Shown: positions 11,666-21,968 of the stretch, piece by piece
How positions within the stretch are numbered: the first letter of the stretch is position 1
Layout: the number at the start of each line of letters is the position of its first letter
From: Typhlomys cinereus
Lineage: Eukaryota; Chordata; Mammalia; Rodentia; Platacanthomyidae
Reading direction: 5' to 3'
Assembly: GCA_023101885.1 (NCBI GenBank)
Contig: JALPQD010000102.1
Location: 4,958,971 to 5,022,970 of the forward strand
Length of the DNA stretch: 64,000 bases
Notes under the pieces: model-generated
Seen by the model: the letters and a program-made list of their open reading frames with translations, nothing else
Database searches by the model: none
What the model was told of the DNA's origin: nothing
Position numbers and translations under genes: made by a program

Positions 11666-12526
11666 CAGCAGGCACAGCAGCAGATTAACAGTATCTCTAA
11701 ACAATTCAGATCGGAATATATAATGCTGAGAACATTAGAAAAAGCTAAAAAAGGCAGAGTAATATTTTATGAATAATAAGTTGAGTATTTTCAAAAGAAA
11801 AAATAGAAATTAGGAGCTCTAGATTAAATGCAGGAAGGAAATGTGTCAAGAGAATGTGAACCAAGTAAAATGAACAAACAATCCAGGAAAACCACAGGCA
11901 GAGCCTTGCATGGACCAGTGAGGGTGGCGTGCTGTGAACCAAGGGGTACAATGGACTCAGTCATCTGAAACCCCGATTTAAAAATGGGAAAATGTGAATC
12001 TCATGTAATCACACCTCTGAGATACGCTGAGATTGCAAGCTCTGATTCAGGAGCAGTCATATCTGAGGAACGCTGATGAGTTTCTGGGGAGCTGTGATGG
12101 CTCTGTGCATGACCCTGCCTGTACACTGTGCTGCTCGAAGTTGCTCAGCATATGCATCTGTAGTTTGACCCAGGATGCAGAATGCCTCAGAATGGATACC
12201 AAAGGCCTCTTTCTTCCTCTGCAAGCAACACCAGTGGGGTATGTTTCTCTCTAACATAGTTTGCAACTAAGAGCATGTTTCATATGTTTCATTCTGCTGG
12301 GTTCCCCAAAAGCTTTCCATCATCAGAACTGCCTAGCTCACCCACTGATGCATGTGTTGACTGTAAACAGAAGACAAAGATGACAACCAAAGGGTATAGG
12401 TGGCAATGCTAGCAATTTTATGAGTTAGCAAGAAATTCCATGAATATTTAATCTACTTCCCTGGGGCATTTCAAGATTACCAAAAAAGAAGTGAATTTCA
12501 TCTCTGAGCCACATGAGCCTACTTAC

Positions 12527-12732
12527 CTTCTCCCCTTTCAGAAACGTAATCCGCGAAGTATCTGCATTTCTTCTCTCCTCGAAGTCCTCCATGACCTGAG
12601 CTGAGTGGCTCTGAGTGAAGCACCTCACTGATGACTCATAACTCAGGTCCCCGCTCCGGATGATGGGAACGTGCAGAACACCTTCCTTCTCCTTCACCAC
12701 GAGTAAATCCTTGGCAAACTGCATACTGGGAA
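12527..12732 (-). CDS. Fras1: Fras1 exon e19: Calx-beta 4, first half
   Basis: 206 bp. It encodes PSMQFAKDLLVVKEKEGVLH, then VPIIRSGDLSYESSVRCFTQ, SHSAQVMEDFEERRNADTSR and ITFLKGEK. The VPIIRSGDLSYESSVRC strands match the Calx-beta pattern. Acceptor tctcccag (not the later in-exon cag sites, which break the frame); donor GAAG/gtaagt is a strong consensus. Confidence 0.94.
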
Positions 12733-15164
12733 CTGGGAGAGCAGTGAGGAGATGACAGGCATCATCAGTGAGGGACAGAGGAGCGGCGATCACGGCAGGG
12801 CACCATGGAAGGCTGCCAAAGTCAGTCATGGCTGCTGCTCCCAGGACAAGCCCTCTCCTGCTACTGAGCATGATCCCGATGGCCTAGAACAAATCAGCTG
12901 ACCACTGGACTTTGCTCAATCCAGGGCAGAGTCACCTTCCCAAGGGCTGGTAGAGGATATGAGTAAAGAAATGGAACAAATCTAAGAAAGCTGTGGCAAC
13001 AACTGCCCACTCTCCTCTTATGATGGCACCAAGGAAAACAGCTATTCATGTAAGGTGACAAAATGGGCACTTGAATTGGTCCAGGGGGACAAGAGGAAAC
13101 CAACTAACTACCCCCTAGTCCAGTCTTACTTTCAAATTAAGTCACAGATTTAGATTTTTCTCCTAAATTAAAAAAAAGGTGCAATTATTTGGGTGAAGCA
13201 AAATATATTGATAGGCTGAATTTCAGCAGTGGATCCCTGGCCTACAGTCACAACTATAGAGTTGTCTCTTTTAAAACTGATGGTGCCATTTGATTTCAGG
13301 GAGGAATTACTGTCAAATGATGATTAAAAACAAAGATTTCAAAGTCAGTCCCATCCTATCTGCATGGCATCAAGTAAAATTACTTAAAGATTTTTTGAGT
13401 CTTATATTTTCAAAAATGCAAAGCAAAAATATGAATGTATCATTGGGTTGCTAGGGATTTGATTCAATAAGATAATATAGGCATGCTATGTCATACAATA
13501 GCTGACTCATGGGAGCCACTCAAATTTTGGGGGGATTAATGGCTAATGGTTTACATTTGCCTCCGAGCTTCAAGCTGCTCTTTCTGGTGAATCGTTTCTT
13601 TTCTCTTTACTTCCTCAACACCCACTGTGATGATTTTCATTAAGAGATTCTCCAAGCCCAATGTTTGGTTGACTGCTGATTATTAATTTCTCCACAAGCA
13701 ATGCAAAGAGTCATATGTCAAAGCTTCCCGGGGTGAAATTCATGTTCAAAGCTATAGGAGAGCGACCCTAGTACTGCGATCACGATTTTCCTGGCTGCCT
13801 TCTGCACGGTCCCTGCCAAGCCAGGAAGGAAGAAGCAGGACGGGGTGCTGTGAGTGGCTCAGATTCTGTAGGTCCGTGCCTAGAAAGTTCTATTCTCTCC
13901 AACCGACTCCCACTTGGAAGTGTTGGCTCTAACTAATACAAATTCATCTCATCATCTGAACTGAGCCTACTAGTGATCAATTATGACCTAATAAAATGCC
14001 AGAAGACACCTCTTCAAATACTGCTGTTCCTAAAGAAAAAGTGATGTCAAGTTAAGGTCCTGTTACCCAGTGCAACTTTTTCTTTTCTTCTGTTAAAAGA
14101 TAGGTAGTGGCGACACTAGCTAGCATGGGATGACCAAAGGAGGTTTGTTGCCAGGGTAAGAACAAAATGAGCAAGGCGGTGACTGTGTTCCCGGGTGGTG
14201 ACATAACTGTTAGATTGGGTTTTGTTGCTCGCCTAGCATGTCTCAAATCAGAAGAGACAGCAAAGGGGTAAGTGGCAATGTTTTCCCATGTATTTGTCAA
14301 TCCTGAATTCCTCTGGAGCTATAAAAGACTTCTCTCTCCCCTTCTTTAACAAGATACTCATGGTGACTTCATCCTTATCTATTCAAGGGAGGGAGGCACA
14401 GAAGTCTCTCCTGCCTGCCAGCCAAGAAACAATCCCTGGCTGTCAGCAGGAGGCTGACAGGAGGCAGTGCGAGACGGCCAGGTGGAGCAGAAAAGGCTGT
14501 GCACAGCGTGGCGGTGTAGGTCACGCTCTGTGTTGAGGGCTCTCATACATACTGATGTCGTTGTCTCTGCAACCTTGCAAGGTGGTACAGTTCTAGGAAG
14601 GGCAGCATTGTGGGTTTCCCAGGACTGCAGGGGCCTCCCTTCGTACTGATGGGGTACATAAACATAAAAGAGAGGTTATTCTCTGAAGGCACATGAGTTT
14701 GTGCTGGGAATAATGTACTCATCCTTACCACCTTTCTCAGCACATTTATCATACATGGCCAGTGTATTCATTTGTGTAAATCCAGAAATAGACCGTGGGA
14801 GGACTCTGCTCTCTGTCTCCGTTATTCTGTAACCCATACAATACTGAGGATCAGGTTTGGGCATAGAAAAATGGTTCATGAGGACTATTACCTTGCTAAT
14901 CTTAGTCACAGATACAGGGAATGCCACATCAATGCCTGGGATGTGAAATTGCCTCTTTGTAGCAATGGCAAAATAGAAAAATTAAAGGAATTCCACCTCT
15001 GATATATCAGAGTTAATGAGTAAGTGCAACTCATTGTGTATACTTGAGTATTGTGTCCTTAGTGGCAACAAGATATTTCTTGTCTTGCTTGGCCTTCACC
15101 CATGCTTGTGTCAGAGTCTAACTTTGAGTACCAGAGCAGAAGAGGGAGGCAAAAAAACCCCATC

Positions 15165-15250
15165 TATAATTACCCTGCCCATAGTTATAGTTCAGTTCCC
15201 TCTGGTCTCATAGTAGCAGATTTATAGCAATATGAGATTATTTATTATGA
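15165..15250 (+). repeat. Diverged repeat pair, copy 1
   Basis: Reads attaccctgcccatagttat then ctcatagtagcagatttata, matching 17458-17545 with substitutions. Confidence 0.7.
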
Positions 15251-15689
15251 TATATAAATATGTATAATATGGAAAAAACATTCTGATTTGAATTACTTTA
15301 AGGCCCTAAAAATCAGCAGATATAACATGATGAAAGGAGTAAGAGTATATCAGCAGGGTGAAAAGTCACTTTGTAAGGCTCTCAAGTGACATTGCTATCT
15401 AGAGGGCTGTGAAGCCACAATGTGAAAAATTAAGACCTAGAAGCCAGAGATCAGACTTGGATGGATTCAAGTGGTTTTAACTATGTCACTCCCCTCCACC
15501 TGATCAAACCCAAATTGCTCGGAGGACTCAGTGCCACGACTTGGGAGAGTCAAATGTAATGTATGTAAATAATGATCTGTATACACTGAAGTCACCACTG
15601 GCTGATCTCAGCAAAAGTTAGCTAGTACTAGGAAAAAAGTGACCCACAGAAGCAAGCACGGATTACTGCAACCTATTACTGAAGTGGGC

Positions 15690-15730
15690 TGGGGTTTTCC
15701 TTTAAATATTTATGCATGTATTTTTCTTTC

Positions 15731-15777
<47 letters not shown>

Positions 15778-15930
15778 ATACATGTGAATGCAGGCATGTA
15801 TGTGTCACAGCATGTGTGACGGTCAGAGGACAACTTTCAGGAATTGGTTGTCTCCTGCCACCTAGTGAGATCCCAGGATGGACTCAGGAACAGAGGAAAG
15901 GGTTCAGGGACAGCAGAGCCATCTCACCAG
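15690..15930 (-). mobile_element. Antisense B2/B3-type SINE
   Basis: After a GT tract it reads acggtcagaggacaactttc, a ggttgtctcctgccacc region and ends agagccatctcaccagtc, the reversed tRNA-derived head. Confidence 0.75.
15733..15776 (+). repeat. (GT)n microsatellite
   Basis: GT run at the tail of an antisense SINE. Confidence 0.95.
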
Positions 15931-16479
15931 TCTTCGAGATAGCGCTTTCCCAGGGTAAATTATTGACATAAAATGCTCTGGAGTAACCCTCCTAATAAAT
16001 GAGAAGTATTTATATGTCCATTTCTTAAAATTGTAATCCCAACACCTCTGGATAAAATACTGAGGAGAATTTAAAGAATCTCTTCTGTGTGGATCAGGAT
16101 ACAATAAAGAGTGTATGTATTACCAGAGTCTCACTCATTAATAAGATAAATTATAGATCTGTCAAAAAATAAATATGTAATCAAATCTACTATGTGCCAG
16201 ATTTAAAAAATCCATTTATATGGTATTCTGAGAAAAGCCAAACTTCAGGGACAGGAGACAGATACATGGTTGTTAGGGCTTCATTTCGGGGCAGGATTGA
16301 TTACATAAGGCATGAGAGACTTCTACAGGGTTCTGTAACTGCTCAACATCTTTACTATGATGGTGCACACACCATCCTCTGCAGTTTCCAAAATTCATAG
16401 CTAGAACTCATAAAGAGTGCTAACTCATTCTTTAGCATACATATTTTCCTTTATATAAATTATACCTCAAAAATTAAAC

Positions 16480-16650
16480 CTTTTAAAATTTATTTATGAG
16501 AGAAAGAAAATAGATGCATGGATGGAGGTCAGAGGAAAACTTCTGGAAGTCAGTTCTCTCCTTTCACCATGTGGACTTCTGGGGATCAAACTCAGGTCAC
16601 CAGGGTTGTAAACAGGCGCTTTACCCACTGAGCTATCTCCCTGGCCCTAC
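16480..16650 (-). mobile_element. Antisense B2/B3-type SINE
   Basis: Starts T-rich (aaaatttatttatgagag), passes gaggtcagaggaaaacttct and ggggatcaaactcaggtc, and ends ccactgagctatctccctgg. Confidence 0.75.
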
Positions 16651-17457
16651 TTCAATAATTTTTGATGGATATGTACATGCACATGAATACACACATAAAT
16701 ATGTTGCAAATCAATATACATATGTATACACACATTATGCATAAAGAATGACCACAAAAATCAGTATGGTGATTTGGATGATTGAGAAGTAGAGTAGGAG
16801 ACAGATTAAATTTTCATAGTGCATCTTTCTCCTATTTGCATGTATATGTGACATAAATTATTTAAGGATTGAATATTACCCTATGGTCTGCCTCTTCCTC
16901 TTGTAGGGGATCTGTCAGTCACTAGAAAGACTTAATCATTGGCACTGTAGTCAATCAGTACAGCTGTTGGTAACGGTCCTTTTGTCTGAGGTGGAAAATA
17001 GGTCTCAATCTTCTCCATCCACCCACATATGAATTCTAAAGTTTGAAAATGTAATTTCCACCAATTCCTCCTAAGAAGCAGCTGTCCTTTCTGGTTTACT
17101 CTCAATTGCTTTGGTTATATCTCCAGAATGACTGATGTTTTGTTCATATACCTGTCTCTGCCCATGCCAATGTAGCATTACTGGTTTTCTAAAGCAAAAT
17201 CACCATTTCTCTGCTCATGAGCATCCAAGGCAAAAGGCCTTGTAGAACTTGACGCCACTATCAAGTACTTGCCCACTGTCAAGTTCAAAGCAGAAGTCAG
17301 CATTTCACAGTTTCCCAAATGTGAATCTTTCAATGTCTTGGCCTTTGCATGTACTGTACCTCTGCATTTGAAATAGAATTATCCTTACTGTCTATTGGCT
17401 ACATCCCTATCACACCTGAAGACTCTGTGTAACACAATGACTCTTTTGTGAAATCTA

Positions 17458-17545
17458 TGATTACCCTGCTCATAGTTATGACTCACTTTCTTCCTTCTGA
17501 TCTCATAGTAGTAGAAATATAGCAACATCAGGTTATTTAATAAAG
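17458..17545 (+). repeat. Diverged repeat pair, copy 2
   Basis: Reads attaccctgctcatagttat then ctcatagtagtagaaatata. Partner of 15165-15250. Confidence 0.7.
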
Positions 17546-17825
17546 TATACTCCAATTTTTCTGTCTAGTGGTCTGATTCTTCAGCTAGCTACAGAATTTT
17601 CTGTGTACAAGACACAATGTATACACAGCTCTTTGTACCTGGCTGAATACCAGCAACAAGGGTCTTTCTTAGTATATACACATGCATTGTTTGTGATGGA
17701 TGATGGATGTTTACACACGTTTTCTAAATGGAAATATGAATAAGTTACAGTGAAACATATATGGATGTTAAGAAAAATAGTAGAAATATGTTTTAAACCA
17801 CTACCCAGCATCCCCAGTTTCTTAC

Positions 17826-17973
17826 CATCCTGGAAGGTGTCGTTAATGGCAATGACAGCCTGGAAGGGTTTGGTCAGTTCTGCTCCTTGTGCTGAGCTAA
17901 GGAAAACCACAAATGTCTCTAGTCCTTCAATTACTGGATACTGGGTATCATCCAAGATAGTCAAGATGCAATA
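17826..17973 (-). CDS. Fras1: Fras1 exon e18: Calx-beta 3, second half
   Basis: 148 bp. It encodes YCILTILDDTQYPVIEGLET, then FVVFLSSAQGAELTKPFQAV and IAINDTFQD. ILDDTQYPVIEGLETF is the Calx-beta acidic calcium-binding motif. Acceptor tcctccag, donor GATG/gtaaga; one base is left over to complete V of e19. Confidence 0.95.
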
Positions 17974-18631
17974 CTGGAGGAAAAAGCAAAGCAACCTTTA
18001 TTATTTGTTTATTTTATGAGTGTGTGTGTGTGTGTGTGTGTATGTGTGTGTATCAGAGGGCACTGTATGGCCCTGTGGAGGACCAAGGGTGACTTTGGGA
18101 AATATTCTGGATTGCTTCTACCTCCTTCTTGCTTTGCTCTGGGATTTCTGAGGTTCTGCCCACCAGGTATCTTTAGACAGGACTTGGGATCTGAACTTAG
18201 GACCTTCTGCTTGTGAGGCAGAGTCTTAAACCCTGAGCCATCTCTCCAGTCTGCAAAGCAAACGTTAAAGAGAGCTTACCACCTAACACTGATGTCTTTC
18301 TTTAGTGGTCTTAGACAATTTTTTCATTAAATCCATAATATGATCATTTCACTATCACACTTCTAGGATTTTTTTGGACATTTATATCAAACAAAGTATA
18401 GTTTCTTTTATAAGCCTGTATTGTTGGATATTTAATGCTAAAGAAAAGGTCATGTAGAAAGTTTTAAGATTATCCTTTCATTGATTTGCTCTCTTGTTTA
18501 TATGTTTTTAAAGAATCTAAGGACAAACATTACAAAGAGCTTTCAGCATCCTCAGGAGACTCGTAAACCAGACTCAGGACCACACCTGTCAGACTTTCAA
18601 CTGTGAGACGCTATGATAGCTTAGGGCTCAC
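17974..18631 (-). other. Fras1: Fras1 intron between e17 and e18
   Basis: 658 bp. The first 280 bp are an antisense SINE with a GT tract. The remainder shows nothing distinct. Confidence 0.85.
17985..18255 (-). mobile_element. Antisense tRNA-type SINE
   Basis: T-rich start with GT tract (18020-18051), then gggatctgaacttaggacct and a terminal tgagccatctctccagtctg. Confidence 0.75.
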
Positions 18632-18792
18632 CTGCTCAGTGACACCTGGACCAAACTCCACCTTCCTTGAACTAGGGACATAGTCAACTCCTGGAGTGGC
18701 GGAGGCTGGGTCTGAGGGCCTCGTTGCACACCATACAGATGTGAAGGTAGAAAGGTCAGTACCATGGCGGATAACCGGAATCTTCACTGTGC
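18632..18792 (-). CDS. Fras1: Fras1 exon e17: Calx-beta 3, first half
   Basis: 161 bp. It encodes TVKIPVIRHGTDLSTFTSVW, then CATRPSDPASATPGVDYVPS and SRKVEFGPGVTEQ. The TPGVDYVPSS segment before FGPGV is the classic Calx-beta loop. Acceptor aatctag, donor GCAG/gtgagc. It takes one base from e16 and ends in phase 0. Confidence 0.95.
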
Positions 18793-19295
18793 CTAGATTA
18801 AGGTAAGAGAAACTTTACTGATTAACTTCCAGCCGGAACATGAGTGGACTTTTAGAGAACACTGTGGCAGCTTAATCCCGCCAGGTTTATGTATCCAACC
18901 TCATGATGTCCCTCCACCCCCAATGAAAAGGGCTCAGAGGTACCACTAAAATCCAGAGGAGACCCTCAAGAGGATCTCTCAGGGATAGTGTTGGAGATAT
19001 GATCCCTGGGTACAGGATGTTTCACATGCATGTGAGTGAAGAGAAGCTACTAAGAAATATCCCAAGCTGATTTAGAGACAAAACTCGATCCTCAGCTAGG
19101 AAAGAGTCAATAATAAGCTCAGGGACTCAGTGGAGCCTGGAGCTGAATGTTCCTAATTAAAATGTTTTAACTAGGTTGATTTTCTTATTTTATCCAAGTG
19201 GTACATACATTGTAACTAACTATACATGCTCAATGCTTATCTTAAGGAAGATCATCATTTGGGCCACAGTGACATCTTACTGTAGCAAAGATATG

Positions 19296-19298
<3 letters not shown>

Positions 19299-19334
<36 letters not shown>
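19299..19334 (+). repeat. (AC)n microsatellite
   Basis: Pure AC run of about 36 bp. Confidence 0.95.
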
Positions 19335-19338
<4 letters not shown>

Positions 19339-19469
19339 TATAGCTGAGGTTTGAGAAAGATTGTCATGAAAATCCCTAAAACACCAACTTCTTATGGTCA
19401 GTGTGTGTATGATGTGCAGGCATGTCTAAGCATGTGGTGTACAGGGAGGGACTCAATACCAGAAAGGAC

Positions 19470-19645
19470 AGGGTTCTAATCCAGTTCTGCCATTATTAGC
19501 TGCACAATCTTCATTTGGATTTTTAGTCTCTCTGGCCTCCATCTCCTCTGCTGTGTAATGTTAACCACAGGAGACTCAGAATACATGCTTAGCCTGGTGC
19601 CTGACATTCAATGTCTGTTAAAAAATGTTAGTTCCCAATATGTTC
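19470..19645 (-). mobile_element. MIR SINE, reverse
   Basis: Reads ttctaatccagttctgccat, a gctgcacaatcttc region, a cctccatctcctctgc region, and ends gtgcctgacattcaatgtct, in the order expected of a reversed MIR. Confidence 0.75.
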
Positions 19646-20205
19646 CAGGAAGAAGGCCTTGATCAACTCAGATCAGCAGCACTGACCCCCTCCCCCAGCA
19701 GCATGCAAAAGGCTTTAGGACACTTAGGAGTCACAAGAGGGAAGGAACCTATGTTTGAAACATTGTAGAAGAGATGTGACTACTGCTGATTTGCAGCTGA
19801 TGTATATATGAGAAAATTCCATTGCCTTAAGACACAGAAACTTGGGAATTGATGTTTCAGCAATAACAGTGTACCAAATAACACACTTTCATCTTCACTA
19901 GAATACATTTCCTTCTTCCACAAGCCAAAATGCTGAACACTGTAACATCCCTGTGGGCCACAGAGGTCAGCCCATGCAGTTCCAAGCCAGCTACCTCTCT
20001 GCCACTAACATTCGAAGAAAGAAAAGCATACAGAGAGCTCTCCATATTCCACTGTTGGTCTTGATGCCTAGCGATCTATAATGTTGAAGACCCATAAAGA
20101 ACCCGCTAGAGAATGTCATCCTCAACGTCTGAAGGACATCATCAGACTGTTCATGAAGGGGATCCGGAGATGAGCAACAGAACCCTAGAGAGGTTTTTCC
20201 ATTAC

Positions 20206-20550
20206 CTGAGTCTTCACTGACAGTAAAAGCCGTGTTGCCCAGGGAGACAGTGGAGGCGTCGTTGGGCCCACTAATGAGCACCTTGGCCACTGCCACCCTC
20301 CCAATGCGGGCATTGTCAGAAGCATCAGTCAGGACGATCTCAAACTCCTCTTCCTCTTCATATTCGCTGTCATCAATGAGCATGACATCACACGTGGACA
20401 TGGTGACCCTTGGTCCAAATATCACACGGCTCTCAGCAGACCTCCCTCTGGACTTAAAATCAGAGCCTGATTCCAGAGCATAGAGGCTGCTTCCCATTGC
20501 TGACTTAGGGACTGTGTGGCAAATGGCAGACACGATGCTGTTTGAATCTC
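20206..20550 (-). CDS. Fras1: Fras1 exon e16: Calx-beta 2 body, start of Calx-beta 3
   Basis: 345 bp, the longest exon here. It encodes DSNSIVSAICHTVPKSAMGS, then RVIFGPRVTMSTCDVMLIDD, SEYEEEEEFEIVLTDASDNA and the next start ASTVSLGNTAFTVSEDS. The five-glutamate run follows the LIDDSEY acidic calcium site. The loop reads FGPRV where the equivalent loop of Calx-beta 3 in e17 reads FGPGV. Acceptor gtttcag, donor TCAG/gtaatg. Confidence 0.94.
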
Positions 20551-21721
20551 CTGAAACACAAACAGCAAAAAAGCCAGAGAAATGGAATGAGGACCTCTCA
20601 CATTTTAGAATCTCTGGCAACTTAATGAGCTTTTCCCTCTGACATATCCATTGCTGTTTCTGTCAAGGTTTGACATGAGCTGCAGTTCTTATTAAGCTTG
20701 CAGTATAAACCGCTTGAGGATTTGATCTGGCCCGGATACTTTCCCAAATAACTTAAAATGGATTTTCTATTCTGTGAATTTTGTGCTCTGTTAATTCATA
20801 AGACTCATTGCTTACCATCTAAGATCACAGCAGGGGGTTGGGAGTAGGGTGGGGGAATAAGAAGCATATTTGGTAGTTTAAGTAGCAAAGTAATTGTGTC
20901 CTGAAGGTGGTACTAGGAGCACAGTTCACTGCCTCTCTGGAGAACCTTCTGCACTTTAATTTCCTGAGAGATACATGTTTGCTTAAAAAAGAAAGACAAA
21001 AACAAAAGAAAACTCACTTCTGTACAAATGACTTCACTTATTAGTGCTGCCATGTCCCTTGGTGACAATTGGCTCTAGTCCTGGCCTGGTGGCCCAGAGC
21101 AATCAGTGGGACTTGCTTGTCTTCCAAGTGGTATTACTGAGGCTTTGTGTCACCCATAGTACTTGTTATACTAATACCTGGTCAGCAAAGTCAATCAAGA
21201 AACTTAACATCACCACTTGCATCTGTGTGACTTTGAATGGGGCTATCATTTCTGTGGGTCTTAAAGTCTCAACCTCACCAATCATACATCTATAAATTCT
21301 TTGTTCTGACTTTTAACCCTTCAAGAAAGGGTTTATTTCTTTCTTATAGATGACAATCAGGTAGGGAAAGCTTTAAGTACATTTTCTGTCTTCCAGTAAC
21401 TGAGATTCTCACGGATGTAATTTCTCTTCTTGACCATGAACGTTTACTAAATATTTGATGGAATCAGTGATGGATTAAAAAGGCTGAGTTAATGAATAAT
21501 TTGCGAGGCTAAATCTAACCAGTGCTCACATCCAATTTAAGAATACATGGAGCTCTAATGAGCAGAGAGAAGAGGCCTTCTGAGAATGCCTGCTATGGGT
21601 GGAATCGACACTGCAGCTGATGTGGCAATCCATTGAGTCAGTATACTGGAAACACATATGAGTTAATGTGGTGAGTGGTAGCTACTGATGTAACCCCTTG
21701 GCACCTTGGAATCCAACAGAC
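20551..21721 (-). other. Fras1: Fras1 intron between e15 and e16
   Basis: 1.2 kb of single-copy-looking sequence. I see no recognisable repeat, exon or site. Confidence 0.8.
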
Positions 21722-21968
21722 CTTTTCTTTCAATAGGCGCGAACAGAAAGCCAGCACTCTCATTGACTCTGTAGATCTTCTTATCAAACTCTAAGGTGGG
21801 CTCATCCTCAGTGTCACTGATAATGACCCTCGCCTGGGTGAACTCTCCTAACAGGGCGTATGCTGGCATACTGAGCTCCACCGTGAAGCTCTCGATGTTC
21901 TCAAACACATCATCATCGTTGATGACAATGGTGCAGGATTTGGTGTCCTCTCGCTCATCAAACTGCAC
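21722..21968 (-). CDS. Fras1: Fras1 exon e15: end of Calx-beta 1, start of Calx-beta 2
   Basis: 247 bp. It encodes VQFDEREDTKSCTIVINDDD, then VFENIESFTVELSMPAYALL and GEFTQARVIISDTEDEPTLE, then the next domain start YRVNESAGFLFAPIERKG. INDDDVFENIESF carries the acidic calcium-binding residues of a Calx-beta fold. The acceptor gcaaaag is purine-rich at its end. The donor AAAG/gtctgt is below consensus. Phases fit e14 and e16. Confidence 0.94.

Larger units (their letters stand above)
9473..12526 (-). other. Fras1: Fras1 intron between e19 and e20
   Basis: 3.1 kb, AT-rich. Its one clear structure is a diverged duplication of about 300 bp (10225-10540 and 11350-11665). A short tandem repeat around the unit aggtagcaactgaagg lies at about 10896-10933. 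No exon or young mobile element is seen. Confidence 0.8.
12733..17825 (-). other. Fras1: Fras1 intron between e18 and e19
   Basis: 5.1 kb. It holds two antisense SINEs (15690-15930, 16480-16650), a diverged duplicate pair (15165-15250 and 17458-17545) and a non-repetitive stretch at 13540-13800 that could be conserved regulatory DNA. The rest is unremarkable. Confidence 0.8.
18793..20205 (-). other. Fras1: Fras1 intron between e16 and e17
   Basis: 1.4 kb with an AC microsatellite (19299-19334) and a MIR (19470-19645). Nothing else is seen. Confidence 0.85.

Noticed and set aside
12425..12871. 148-codon minus-strand frame longer than e19.
   Set aside because: Only 12527-12732 is exon; the ends are intron read-through past a strong gtaagt donor and a good acceptor.
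19991..20620. 209-codon minus-strand frame longer than e16.
   Set aside because: Exon borders at 20206 and 20550 are clear and in phase; the rest is intron.
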